Shown here: positions 16,594 through 25,122 of the stretch, piece after piece
Position numbering within the stretch: position 1 is the stretch's first letter
Layout: every line of letters begins with the position of its first letter
Source of the DNA: an uncultured Pseudoclavibacter sp.
Lineage (GTDB): Bacteria > Actinomycetota > Actinomycetes > Actinomycetales > Microbacteriaceae
Direction: 5' to 3'
Assembly (NCBI GenBank): GCA_946221025.1
Contig: CAMIMS010000005.1
Coordinates: 1 to 64,000, forward strand
Length of the DNA stretch: 64,000 nucleotides
Position numbers and translations under genes: made by a program
The notes under the pieces: model-generated
Seen by the model: only the letters and a program-made list of their open reading frames with translations
Databases searched by the model: none
Told to the model about the DNA's origin: nothing

Positions 16594-17604
16594 ATGAGCC
16601 ACACTCCCGACGCGCTGAAAGCCGACTCCGAGGCGACGCAACGCCTTGAGCGCGAAACCGCGCAGGCTGACACCACCGCCCCCGTCGCAGCCGAAGGCGC
16701 GAGCGCGATCCAGGTGACCGAGCGACCAGGAGCGCCGTCGCAGCAGCAACCGTCGCAGCAGCAGTCGGCACCGAAGCACGACCGCATGCCATCGGTGGAT
16801 GAGGTGCTTCCGCAGCAGCCGAAGACGCAACTCTCAACCCTGGAGGGCCGGAACGTCTCGTGCTGGTTCGGTGAGCGCAAAGTGCTCGAACGCGTCTCGC
16901 TGACAATGCCGGCCGGTCAGGTGACCGCGCTCATCGGGCCTTCGGGTTGCGGAAAGTCCACGTTCCTTCGCACCCTGAACCGGATGCACGAGCTCGTGCC
17001 GTCGGCTTCGCTCGCGGGGGAGGTGCTGCTCGACGGGCAGGACATCTACGACCCGCGCCGCAAGGTGCAGGATGCCCGCAAGGACATCGGCATGGTCTTC
17101 CAGAAGGCGAACCCGTTCCCGGCCATGTCGATCTACGACAACGTCATCGCGGGCCTGAAGCTCACCGGCCGGCGCGCATCCCGCGACGAGAAGGACTTTC
17201 TCGTTGAGCGGTCGCTGCAGGCCGCAGGCCTCTGGAAGGAAGTGAAAGACCGCCTCCGCCAGCCCGGCGGTGGTCTTTCGGGTGGTCAGCAGCAGCGCCT
17301 GTGCATCGCTCGTTCGCTCGCCATCAAGCCGAAGGTGCTGCTCATGGATGAGCCGTGCTCGGCCCTCGACCCCACATCCACGCGCGTGATCGAGGAGACG
17401 ATGCTGCAGCTGAAGGAGGAGGTCACGATCGTGATCGTCACCCACAACATGCAGCAGGCGCAGCGCGTGTCGACCCAGTGCGCGTTCTTCCTCGCCTCGC
17501 ACGGAACGCCCGGTCAGATCATCGAGCACGGTGACACCGAGGCGATGTTCAGCGAGCCGCAGGACCGTCGCACCTACGACTACGTGAACGGGCGGTTCGG
17601 CTGA
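16594..17604 (+). CDS. pstB: Phosphate ABC transporter ATPase PstB with N-terminal extension
   Basis: 336 residues. Walker A 'GPSGCGKST' (about 115-123), signature 'LSGGQQQRL' and Walker B '[13 protein letters not shown]' with the downstream switch His ('[12 protein letters not shown]') identify an intact ABC ATPase. '[18 protein letters not shown]' and '[11 protein letters not shown]' are PstB signatures. The first about 80 residues, Gln/Pro-rich, are not present in normal PstB (about 255 aa). ATG 16594 is preceded by AGAGGAA. Provides ATP hydrolysis for the PstCA channel. It is the last clear pst gene of this operon. Confidence 0.95.
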   Translation: MSHTPDALKADSEATQRLERETAQADTTAPVAAEGASAIQVTERPGAPSQQQPSQQQSAPKHDRMPSVDEVLPQQPKTQLSTLEGRNVSCWFGERKVLERVSLTMPAGQVTALIGPSGCGKSTFLRTLNRMHELVPSASLAGEVLLDGQDIYDPRRKVQDARKDIGMVFQKANPFPAMSIYDNVIAGLKLTGRRASRDEKDFLVERSLQAAGLWKEVKDRLRQPGGGLSGGQQQRLCIARSLAIKPKVLLMDEPCSALDPTSTRVIEETMLQLKEEVTIVIVTHNMQQAQRVSTQCAFFLASHGTPGQIIEHGDTEAMFSEPQDRRTYDYVNGRFG

Positions 17605-17654
17605 CCCCCACGCGAGAGGATGCGACCACGGGCCCGCAGCGAGAAGATGGGTCC

Positions 17655-19361
17655 GTGCCGCAACCGCTTCGCGAAGGATCGCTGCTTGCCGGTCGATTCG
17701 AGATCGGGGAGCGGCTCGGTGGTGGCGGCACGGCGAGCGTTCACCGCGGGCGCGAACTGAACGCCGACGGATCGCTTGAGCGCGAGGTCGCGCTGAAGAT
17801 CCTTCGACCCGAGCTCGCCGCGAACGAAGCGATACGTGAGGCGTTTCTCGCCGAAGCCGACCGGATGGAGCGCATCGACGCCGAGGGTGTGCTGCAGGTG
17901 CTCGCCTTCGGCGAAGAGGTCATCCAGGGTCAGTCGTACCCGTGGATCGCGCTCGAGCTGTGCGCGGGTCGAACGCTTCGAGCGCGCGTGCGGGGCGATG
18001 GGCCACTCGAGCCCGAAGCTGCAGCGATCGTGCTCGACCGCATCCTTGCCGCGCTCGAGGCCGCGCACGAGGCGGGCATCATTCACCGCGACCTCTCGCC
18101 CGGAAACATCATGTTCGAGGCTGGCGACGAAGACCCGGCGAGCATCCGCATCCTCGACTTTGGTCTCGCCGACGCCACCGGTCGCCCGACGATCGGTGAC
18201 GATGTGCTCCTGGCCGAGCGCGGACAGGGCACGCATGTGGTCGGAAGCGTCGAGTTCATGTCGCCCGAGCAGGCCCGCGGCCTTCCGGTTCGCGCCGGCA
18301 GTGACCTCTACCAGGCGGGGGCCCTGCTCTACTACCTGACGACCGGCAGCGCCCCGTTCACGGGCGAGAGTGCCCGGGAGGTGTTGCGAGCGCACGTGCA
18401 CGCCCCACCACCGCTCATCTCGGAGCGGGCACCGGAGGCGCAGCCGCTTGACCGCATCGTCACCCGCGCAATGACGAAAACCGGCGCGAGGAGGTTTCGT
18501 TCGGCGACGGAAATGCGTGAGGCCCTCGTCGAGAGCGCGGCCGCCCTGCCCGAGTGGCGGGCGGAACTTCACGAACGCGCGCGCCGCGAGAGCGATGCGG
18601 ATGCGACCGAGCTGCTTGCCGATGCGCCCGGCGCATCCGCGCACGAAATCGGTGACGGTGCGGATGAGCGCCCCACCGACTTTCCGCGCCCCCGACCGAT
18701 CGGGGCGATCATCGCGATCGGCTCGCTCGCCGTGGTCGCCCTCATCGCGCTCGCATTCGTGCTCGTGCCGGGCAACCGCTCATCGACCGTGACGGGCGCC
18801 CCACCGAAACCCACCGCATCCGAGAGCCCGACCGCGACGGAAACGCAGGAGATGATGACGCCCGACTCGGATGAGCCGACACCCTCACCGAGTGTCGCTG
18901 AGCAGCGACGCGTCCCGGCCCTCAGCGGCACGGTCGCAGATGCGAAGCGCGCCCTGAGCGCCGCCGGGTTCGAGCTCGGTGATGTGGTGCCAGTCGACGG
19001 CCCGACGGGAGGGGACACGGTTCTCGGTCAGCATCCGCCGGCCGGTGCGATGGCGCCGGCCGGGTCGAGGGTCGCGATCGAGGTGCCGAGCGGTCGAAAC
19101 TCGGTGCCGGACGTGTCAGGAATGCGAGCGAGCGATGCGGCAGACGCGATTCGCGAGGCCGGATTCACCGTCGATGAGGGGAGCGCGCGCAAGACCCCAA
19201 ACGCTACGGTGACGGGCATGACGCCACGCCCGGGAGAGGTGCTGCCGCTTGGCACGCGCATCACGCTCGTGCTCGAAACAGCCCCCACGAACACCGGCAC
19301 CAATACACCAACGACCACGGTCACGGCGTCCCCGACGCCCACCCCCACCGAGCAGTTGTGA
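17655..19361 (+). CDS. Transmembrane Ser/Thr protein kinase with two PASTA domains
   Basis: 568 residues. The kinase domain (about 15-300) has the Gly loop 'LGGGGTASVHRG', the VAIK-type Lys ('VALKIL'), the catalytic loop 'HRDLSPGNIMFE' and 'DFGLAD'. A single helix (about 350-372) leads to two extracellular PASTA domains (about 418-543) ending in a Thr/Pro-rich tail. This is the PknB/Stk architecture that senses muropeptides or lipid II and controls wall synthesis; two PASTA units are fewer than in typical PknB. GTG 17655 begins 51 nt after pstB, so co-transcription is plausible and the pst membrane tails are possible targets (inference). Confidence 0.9.
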   Translation: MPQPLREGSLLAGRFEIGERLGGGGTASVHRGRELNADGSLEREVALKILRPELAANEAIREAFLAEADRMERIDAEGVLQVLAFGEEVIQGQSYPWIALELCAGRTLRARVRGDGPLEPEAAAIVLDRILAALEAAHEAGIIHRDLSPGNIMFEAGDEDPASIRILDFGLADATGRPTIGDDVLLAERGQGTHVVGSVEFMSPEQARGLPVRAGSDLYQAGALLYYLTTGSAPFTGESAREVLRAHVHAPPPLISERAPEAQPLDRIVTRAMTKTGARRFRSATEMREALVESAAALPEWRAELHERARRESDADATELLADAPGASAHEIGDGADERPTDFPRPRPIGAIIAIGSLAVVALIALAFVLVPGNRSSTVTGAPPKPTASESPTATETQEMMTPDSDEPTPSPSVAEQRRVPALSGTVADAKRALSAAGFELGDVVPVDGPTGGDTVLGQHPPAGAMAPAGSRVAIEVPSGRNSVPDVSGMRASDAADAIREAGFTVDEGSARKTPNATVTGMTPRPGEVLPLGTRITLVLETAPTNTGTNTPTTTVTASPTPTPTEQL

Positions 19362-19374
19362 GCGCGGGCTAATC

Positions 19375-20307
19375 GTGAGCTGGGAAGCGCACTCGGGCTC
19401 GACCCGAAAAGAAGTCGACTGGGAGACACCGGCCGAGCCGCTGCGCGACCTCGCGCGACGTGTGGGCCTGGCTGTGGGCGCGATCGCGATCATCGCCATC
19501 ATCCTCTTCGCCATCAACATCAGCGCGAACCGATCCGACGACACCGGTGACTCGCTCGGCGGCGGCCAGCCGTGGGCAACCGACGCGCCGCGCGTGACCG
19601 TGGTCCGCGACCCAGCGCACACGGCATCCGGCACGAGCGTCGCGCCGGCCGGGGCGGCAGATCCCGAGCATCGCCAGCGCACGGGGGCGTGGGCCGACTC
19701 GTTCGCCGCGCAGCGGGTGGATGCGCAGTGGTCGGCCGAGGTGGCGCAGCAAACCGGAATTCCCGAGCGAGCGCTCATCGCCTACGCGGCCGCTGACCTC
19801 GTGCTCGAGCAAGAGATGCCCGGATGCGAGCTCGGCTGGAACACGATCGCGGGAATCGGATGGATGGAGTCGCAGCACGGCTTTCTCGGCAAAGCGCAAT
19901 TGCACGACGACGGCGTCGCCCGCCCACCGATCATCGGGCCGGCACTCGATGGCACGACGTTCCTCGCGGTTCCCGACACGGATCGGGGGGAGCTCGACGG
20001 CGATGCGAAGTGGGACCGCGCGGTCGGTCCCATGCAGTTCATCCCCGAGACCTGGCGCGGCTGGGCGGCCGACGGAAACGGTGACGGCATTGCCGACCCG
20101 CACCAGATCGACGATGCCGCGCTCGCCTCGGCCCGCTACCTGTGCAGCGCGACCGATATGAGCGACGCCACCGCATGGCGAAGCGCGCTGCTTGCCTACA
20201 ACCCCTCAGAGGACTACGTCGACCAGGTCGCGATGGCGGCGAATCTCTATGCCGCCGCGGTCTCGAGCGACGGCAGCGACGAGGATGAAGACAGCGAGGA
20301 TGAGTGA
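19375..20307 (+). CDS. Membrane-anchored MltB-like lytic murein transglycosylase
   Basis: 310 residues. One N-terminal helix (about 33-53) is followed by an extracytoplasmic lysozyme-like domain. 'IAGIGWMESQHG' carries the catalytic Glu (about residue 165), and 'WDRAVGPMQFIPETWRGWA' is the MltB/SLT signature. The tail is acidic. GTG 19375 is 13 nt after the kinase stop, so the two form a pair; PASTA kinases and wall hydrolases are often linked. It would cleave peptidoglycan to 1,6-anhydro products and could open the wall for large surface assemblies. Confidence 0.87.
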   Translation: MSWEAHSGSTRKEVDWETPAEPLRDLARRVGLAVGAIAIIAIILFAINISANRSDDTGDSLGGGQPWATDAPRVTVVRDPAHTASGTSVAPAGAADPEHRQRTGAWADSFAAQRVDAQWSAEVAQQTGIPERALIAYAAADLVLEQEMPGCELGWNTIAGIGWMESQHGFLGKAQLHDDGVARPPIIGPALDGTTFLAVPDTDRGELDGDAKWDRAVGPMQFIPETWRGWAADGNGDGIADPHQIDDAALASARYLCSATDMSDATAWRSALLAYNPSEDYVDQVAMAANLYAAAVSSDGSDEDEDSEDE

Positions 20308-20439
20308 CTCGTTCGCGCGTTCGGGTGGGTTTTCGCCCATCTGGGCGCGACCGGCACTGGTTCGCCGCTGCGAGTGATGCGGATTCGATCGATCACGCCC
20401 GAGTGAGCCCCGGCGCGGAACCCCTTGCCTAGATGGGCG

Positions 20440-20838
20440 TCATGCGCGATCACGATCCGTGTCGCCCAGCGAGGCAACCTCGGCGACGAGCCTTCCGGGA
20501 TTCGGGCCGCGAAGCTCCTCCACGAAGCGCCGTGCGTCGCGCTTGTTGAGGAAGTTTCGCAACCTGATGCGAACGGTCTTGTGGACGGGGAGGACACGCC
20601 CCCGACGGTATGTGATCTCGATCACATACCCGAGGGCACGCTGTTTCTCTCGCATAGCGACGATTCGATTCGTGGGGATCTGAATATATTCATTCGACCA
20701 TAAATTCTTCGGCACATACGTTGCGGCTTCTGTGAGAATCACTTCATGAAGGCCCTCAGTGATCATTACGGCCGTGACCCATGTTCCGGTGGTCGACATC
20801 AGGATGAGCAGCACTGGCGCTCGAAACGGATACTTCAT
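20440..20838 (-). CDS. Small membrane-associated protein of unknown function
   Basis: 132 residues. One hydrophobic N-terminal stretch (about 8-27), then a basic, beta-rich domain ending 'RDARRFVEELRG'. Its last part resembles the C-terminal pattern of the two neighbouring genes (a strand-rich segment, then 'KxxAxxFxxEL'), so the three may be distant paralogues with a PH-like domain. ATG 20838 has no strong ribosome site. A bidirectional-looking hairpin separates it from the upstream member. No named family recognised; base composition is somewhat AT-richer than its neighbours. Confidence 0.6.
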   Translation of the reverse strand: MKYPFRAPVLLILMSTTGTWVTAVMITEGLHEVILTEAATYVPKNLWSNEYIQIPTNRIVAMREKQRALGYVIEITYRRGRVLPVHKTVRIRLRNFLNKRDARRFVEELRGPNPGRLVAEVASLGDTDRDRA

Positions 20839-20944
20839 GTGCCAAGACGCATTAACGATGGGTGACGGGATCGCGGTGCACTGCGCCTCCCAGCGTGCGC
20901 GTTGGAGGGAATCGAATGACCTCCTCCATTGAGGCTAGCAACGC

Positions 20945-20973
20945 GAAAGGACGCCCGGCCCGGGCGTCCTTTC
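20945..20973 (-). terminator. Strong hairpin terminator
   Basis: AAAGGACGCCCGG and its exact complement CCGGGCGTCCTTT are separated by one base, with a flanking G:C pair: a 14-bp perfect stem followed by short T-rich runs on each strand. It lies just after the 168-residue membrane protein (minus strand), where a factor-independent terminator is expected. Confidence 0.75.
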
Positions 20974-21006
20974 TGCTGCGTTGCGGGGCGACTATGCGTG
21001 CGGCTG

Positions 21007-21513
21007 CTACCCCATCGGGGGCTGCCCAACCGGGGTCTGCCCCATCGGCTGCTGCCCCATGCCAGCGCCGTTCGCGCGCTCGATGGCGGCGTTCAGCTCG
21101 GCCATGAACTGCTCGGCGACCTGCTTCTTCTCCAGGTAGTTCGTGTCCACCTTCGCGGTGCCGCCCTCGTGCTTGATGATGATCGTGCGGCCCATCTGCA
21201 GCTTCACCTTGGCGCCACGAAGGTTCACCTCGTGCGTTCCCGGACGGAGGTTGCCGTTCGGAGCGGTGAGGGTGGTGTCGTGAATCGCGATCGTGCGCGT
21301 ACCGATCCAAAACACGACCGCCGCGAGCGCGAAGCAGAACACGGCCACGGTGATCAGGGCGATAGGCGAGTCGGCGAGCTGACGGATGCGGCGTCCGAAC
21401 GCGAGGTTCTGGAACACGAGCGGCAAAAGCGCAAGCACGCCGACAATGATCGGCATGATCTTGGTCGCCATCGGGAGGTCGTAACGGTATTCCTGGCCGT
21501 GAGTTTGTTGCAT
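21007..21513 (-). CDS. Two-helix membrane protein with cytosolic PH-like domain
   Basis: 168 residues. Two hydrophobic helices (about 20-36 and 50-70) are followed by a beta-rich region ('TRTIAIHDTTLTAPNGNL', 'MGRTIIIKHEGGTAKV') and a helix 'EKKQVAEQFMAELNAAIER', the order of a small PH-like domain. The tail is a Gly-Met-Gln-Pro repeat ending GQPPMG. Same layout as the frameshifted gene just upstream, so the pair arose by duplication. ATG 21513. No enzyme motif; function unknown. Confidence 0.7.
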   Translation of the reverse strand: MQQTHGQEYRYDLPMATKIMPIIVGVLALLPLVFQNLAFGRRIRQLADSPIALITVAVFCFALAAVVFWIGTRTIAIHDTTLTAPNGNLRPGTHEVNLRGAKVKLQMGRTIIIKHEGGTAKVDTNYLEKKQVAEQFMAELNAAIERANGAGMGQQPMGQTPVGQPPMG

Positions 21514-21591
21514 TGTTCGTTTCTCAGATGCGGCTTCTTGATGAGTGCTATTCAGTTATAAATGCATGGGGGGCGGAATCGCGGGCGTTCG

Positions 21592-22040
21592 TTAGTGAAT
21601 GACGTCCGCTTTACCGTTTTCGCGAAGGCTCGTTTCGAGGTGGTGGCAGAACTCCTGCGCATCCTGCGGGTTCACGAAGTTGTCAACGAGCAGGGTGTGG
21701 GTGCCGCCGGTGTGCGTGACGATGATCGTGCCGTCATTGGGGGTCGGCATTTTGACGTCGGTGATGTCGTGAATATTCACGTGCACGGGGGACGGCTCGC
21801 CCGGGTTACCGGGAAGCATGACCGTCGTGTGCCCGAAGCGCCCGCATCCGTGCGGGCATCGGCGATGAATCGGTAGATCGTTGCCGCGATCAGAAGAAGG
21901 CCAATGATGACCATGAGGATGCCGAGCACATCCATCCCGCTGTCACCGACCGCGAGGCGGAATAGCCCGTTCACCGCGAGCAGCACTCCCGCGAGAATTC
22001 CGCAGATCTTCACCCACATCGGTTGAGGCTTGAACAGCAT
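21592..22040 (-). pseudogene. Frameshifted paralogue of the two-helix PH-like membrane protein
   Basis: From ATG 22040 the frame encodes two membrane helices (about 8-26 and 35-57) and runs on in an implausible Arg/Pro/Cys-rich sequence to a stop at 21777. A second frame, open across the junction and ending at 21592, encodes the missing C-terminal domain: 'VNIHDITDVKMP', 'TIIVTHTGGTHTLLVDNF' and 'AQEFCHHLETSL'. Joining them by a -1 shift near 21820-21850 gives a protein co-linear with the 168-residue neighbour. Likely a one-base deletion (or an assembly error). An alternative is two overlapping genes, the second starting at ATG 21819. Confidence 0.65.
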
Positions 22041-22152
22041 GGGAGTCTCCTTTATTCATGCGTGGCCGGAGCGAATGTTACCGATTTGAGACCACGGCGT
22101 GGCAACGGAAGGCTCTGCGCTCACCTCAAGGTCGCGAGCGCACCATGAGCGC

Positions 22153-23529
22153 ATGGACCTGAATGCGCAAGAACTCGTCTCAGACGTGCGATCCGCCTTC
22201 GACCGTGGCACCACCCTGCCGCTCGCGTGGCGGCGGCAGCAGTTGCGCGCGCTCCTGCTCATGCTCGAAGAGCAAGAGCAGGCGTTCATCGATGCACTCG
22301 GTCAGGATCTGCGCAAATCGGAGTTCGAGAGCTATGCGACCGAGATCGGTGATGTGAAAGCTCAGGCGAAGCAGACCCTCTCGAACCTGCGCAAATGGAC
22401 GAAGGCCCGCCCGTTCAATCCGGGCCTGATGCTCATGCCCGCAACCGGGGCGATCGTGCGAGAGCCATACGGCGTTGCGCTGATCATCGCGCCGTGGAAC
22501 TACCCGGTGCAGCTCGCGCTCGCCCCGCTCATCGGTGCGATCGCAGCCGGCAACGCGGTCATCGTGAAGCCGAGCGAAATGACGCCGACGGTGAGCCGGG
22601 CGCTCGCGACGCACATTCCGAACTATCTCGACAACGAGGCGATTCGCGTCGTTGAGGGCGGCGTCGACGAAACGACGGCCCTGCTTGAGCAGCGCTACGA
22701 CCTCATCTTTTACACCGGTAACGGTCGAGTCGGTCGAATCGTTGCCCGCGCCGCTGCCGAGCACCTCACCCCGACCGTGCTGGAACTCGGCGGCAAATCA
22801 CCGGTATTCATTGATGGCACCGTCGACCTGGCCACGGCCGCCGATCGCATCGCCTGGGGCAAGTTCACGAATGCCGGGCAAACCTGCGTGGCTCCCGACT
22901 ACATCCTCGCGACCGACGACATCGCGCCGGAATTCGAGCGACACCTCGTCGAGTCGGTCCGGCGCATGTTCGGCGATGACCCGCACGAGTCGCCCGATTA
23001 CGGACGCATCGTCAACGACGCGCACGTTGAACGCCTGTCGGGCCTGCTCAGTAGCGGTCGAACGGTGCTCGGCGGCACCGTGGACGCCGCCGATCGCTAC
23101 ATCGCGCCGACGATCGTCGCCGATATTCACGGCGACGATGCGGTGATGCAAGACGAGATCTTCGGGCCGATCCTGCCGATCATCACGGTGCGAAATGCGG
23201 ATGAGGCGATCATGTTCATCAGGGAGCGGGATAAGCCGCTTGCCCTCTACGCCTTCACCGAAGACCAGACCACCCGGCGCAAATTCGTGAAGTGGACCTC
23301 ATCCGGAACCCTCGCCTTCGGCGTCACGGTCGCGCAGCTCGCGAGCCACACGATGCCCTTCGGGGGAGTGGGCGAATCGGGCATGGGCAAGTACCACGGC
23401 GAGCACTCGGTGATGGCATTCAGCCACGAGCGGCCCGTGGTTGAAAAGCCGCTGCACCCGGACACGCTCATGGCGATGTATCCGCCGGTATCCGAGAAGC
23501 GGATGGGCGTTCTGCGAAAGCTCATGTAG
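22153..23529 (+). CDS. NAD(P)-dependent aldehyde dehydrogenase, ALDH3-like
   Basis: 458 residues, the length of class 3 ALDHs. 'PWNYPVQLALAPLIGAIAAG' and 'NAVIVKPSEMTP' form the cofactor site. 'LELGGKSPVF' contains the general-base Glu. 'GQTCVAPDY' contains the catalytic Cys. The C-terminus 'MPFGGVGESGMGKYHG' is typical. ATG 22153 is preferred because it gives the usual N-terminus; the frame is open to 22099. It oxidises an aldehyde to the acid; fatty or aromatic aldehydes are common for the class. It faces away from the small membrane-protein genes and stands alone. Confidence 0.92.
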   Translation: MDLNAQELVSDVRSAFDRGTTLPLAWRRQQLRALLLMLEEQEQAFIDALGQDLRKSEFESYATEIGDVKAQAKQTLSNLRKWTKARPFNPGLMLMPATGAIVREPYGVALIIAPWNYPVQLALAPLIGAIAAGNAVIVKPSEMTPTVSRALATHIPNYLDNEAIRVVEGGVDETTALLEQRYDLIFYTGNGRVGRIVARAAAEHLTPTVLELGGKSPVFIDGTVDLATAADRIAWGKFTNAGQTCVAPDYILATDDIAPEFERHLVESVRRMFGDDPHESPDYGRIVNDAHVERLSGLLSSGRTVLGGTVDAADRYIAPTIVADIHGDDAVMQDEIFGPILPIITVRNADEAIMFIRERDKPLALYAFTEDQTTRRKFVKWTSSGTLAFGVTVAQLASHTMPFGGVGESGMGKYHGEHSVMAFSHERPVVEKPLHPDTLMAMYPPVSEKRMGVLRKLM

Positions 23530-23564
23530 GCGCGAGCACCGAGCGTGCCGCCGCTTAACGAGAG

Positions 23565-24968
23565 CTAGACCGAGACGGATGCGTTTGTGCGGCGGATGCC
23601 CGCGATCGGGCCCGGCCGCAGCAGCCACAGGCACGCGACCGTTCCAACGAGCCCGAGCACGGCGAGCCATACGTCGAGGCCGAACACCATGATGAGGAAC
23701 GGCGCCACGCAGAATGCGGCCATCGCAATGGCGATGCGCGTCATCGTCGGGCGGGCCTTCCCCTCGGGAATTGGGGGAGGGGCCGCCTCGAACCGCTTCA
23801 GCCAGATCGACAGCACGCCCACGATGGCAAGCACGGCGAGCACGAACGGGATGCGTTCGAGCCACCACTGCGGGGTGCCGGGCTCCGTAAGGGTTCCCGG
23901 CAGCAGGATCATCACGCCCACCAGCAGCAGAATCACCGGCATGTGCCAGCAGTAGATGGTCATCGCACGCGACCCCACCCACCACACGAGCATCTGCGCC
24001 GGGCGCGTGCGCATGAGCGCCTCAAGCGGCGCGCGGAACAGTTCGAGCGCCGAAACCTGCGCGATGCCAAGCAGGATGAGGGGAACCGTCGGCGGGTACT
24101 GGTTCTGCAGCATGTTCGGCGAGTAGCCACCGAAGCGCACGCTCGCCCAGAGCGTCGCGTATGCGAGCACGATGATGCCGATGAGCTCGATCTTGCGACG
24201 GTTACGGAACCAGCCGTCATGCATGAAGAACCCGAGCTGCTGCACGGCGACCCACACGAACAGCACATTCGGGAAGCCGTACTCGGCGGTTCCGCCGAGC
24301 ACCCAGCGCACGATGTCGACGATGAGGGATGCGGCCACGAGCGTGAGGAACGTGGTCACCGGCCGGGATTCGTGCAGCTTCACCATCAGTGGAACGGTGC
24401 TCTGCGCGATGAGGAAGCTCGACAGGAACCACAGCGGCGAGCCGATGCCGACCGCAACACCATCCACGAGCGCCGGGTCGATGCCCATGAGCTTCACCGT
24501 GCCGAGCGCGATGGCGAAGAACACGAATACCGGCAGCGCCGGGCGCGCGAGCCGAAGGATGCGGCCGCGAAGGTAGTCGCCCGCATCCCGGCCCTTCTTC
24601 AGCGCCGATCGGTACGCGGTCGCCGCCGCGAACCCACCGACCACGAAGAACAGCGGCATGATCTCGAACACCCACGAGACGCCGTTGAACCACCACTGCA
24701 GTTCGACCGTCTTCTCAATGTCGAAGCCGTTCGGCGTCTCGCGCACGCCCACGAAGAGCGTGTGCACGACAACGACGGTGAGCACGCACACCACGCGAGC
24801 AAGATCAACGACGAGGTCGCGCTTCGAAATGGCGCGTTGAATATCGGCTTCGGATGGGCGGCCGGGCCGACCCTTCTCGGTCACCTCGGGCACAGCGGAA
24901 GCGGATGCGGTGGATCCTCGGGGGTGCGTCGACTTCGTTGTCGACTCGTTCGGCGTGCGAGCGTTCAT
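23565..24968 (-). CDS. Acyltransferase-3 family membrane protein
   Basis: 467 residues with about ten membrane helices after a 50-residue hydrophilic N-terminus. 'RDLVVDLARVVCVLTVVVVH' is the R-x-D-x-x-R...H opening of the acyltransferase-3 (OafA/NolL-like) fold, with the catalytic His in TM1. 'MPLFFVVGGFAAATAYRS' is the next conserved segment. Such enzymes O-acylate exported polysaccharides, lipids or wall components. Monocistronic and convergent with the ALDH gene (35-nt gap). Acceptor unknown. Confidence 0.85.
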   Translation of the reverse strand: MNARTPNESTTKSTHPRGSTASASAVPEVTEKGRPGRPSEADIQRAISKRDLVVDLARVVCVLTVVVVHTLFVGVRETPNGFDIEKTVELQWWFNGVSWVFEIMPLFFVVGGFAAATAYRSALKKGRDAGDYLRGRILRLARPALPVFVFFAIALGTVKLMGIDPALVDGVAVGIGSPLWFLSSFLIAQSTVPLMVKLHESRPVTTFLTLVAASLIVDIVRWVLGGTAEYGFPNVLFVWVAVQQLGFFMHDGWFRNRRKIELIGIIVLAYATLWASVRFGGYSPNMLQNQYPPTVPLILLGIAQVSALELFRAPLEALMRTRPAQMLVWWVGSRAMTIYCWHMPVILLLVGVMILLPGTLTEPGTPQWWLERIPFVLAVLAIVGVLSIWLKRFEAAPPPIPEGKARPTMTRIAIAMAAFCVAPFLIMVFGLDVWLAVLGLVGTVACLWLLRPGPIAGIRRTNASVSV

Positions 24969-25122
24969 GCCAAGAGCCTAGGGAGACCTCAGGCGCGTGT
25001 CGTTCGGCTGTGGATAACAGCTGGGGCACATCGAGCAACGATTCAGCGCCGAAGCGTCGTCGGCCGGATGAACCGGATGAGCGTTGCTCGCGGCCTTGCT
25101 CGGTCACGCCGCGAGGCGTGCG

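Noticed and set aside
21777..22040. Programmed -1 frameshifting
   Set aside because: No X-XXY-YYZ slippery sequence or downstream stimulatory hairpin was seen at the junction; simple deletion is the better explanation.
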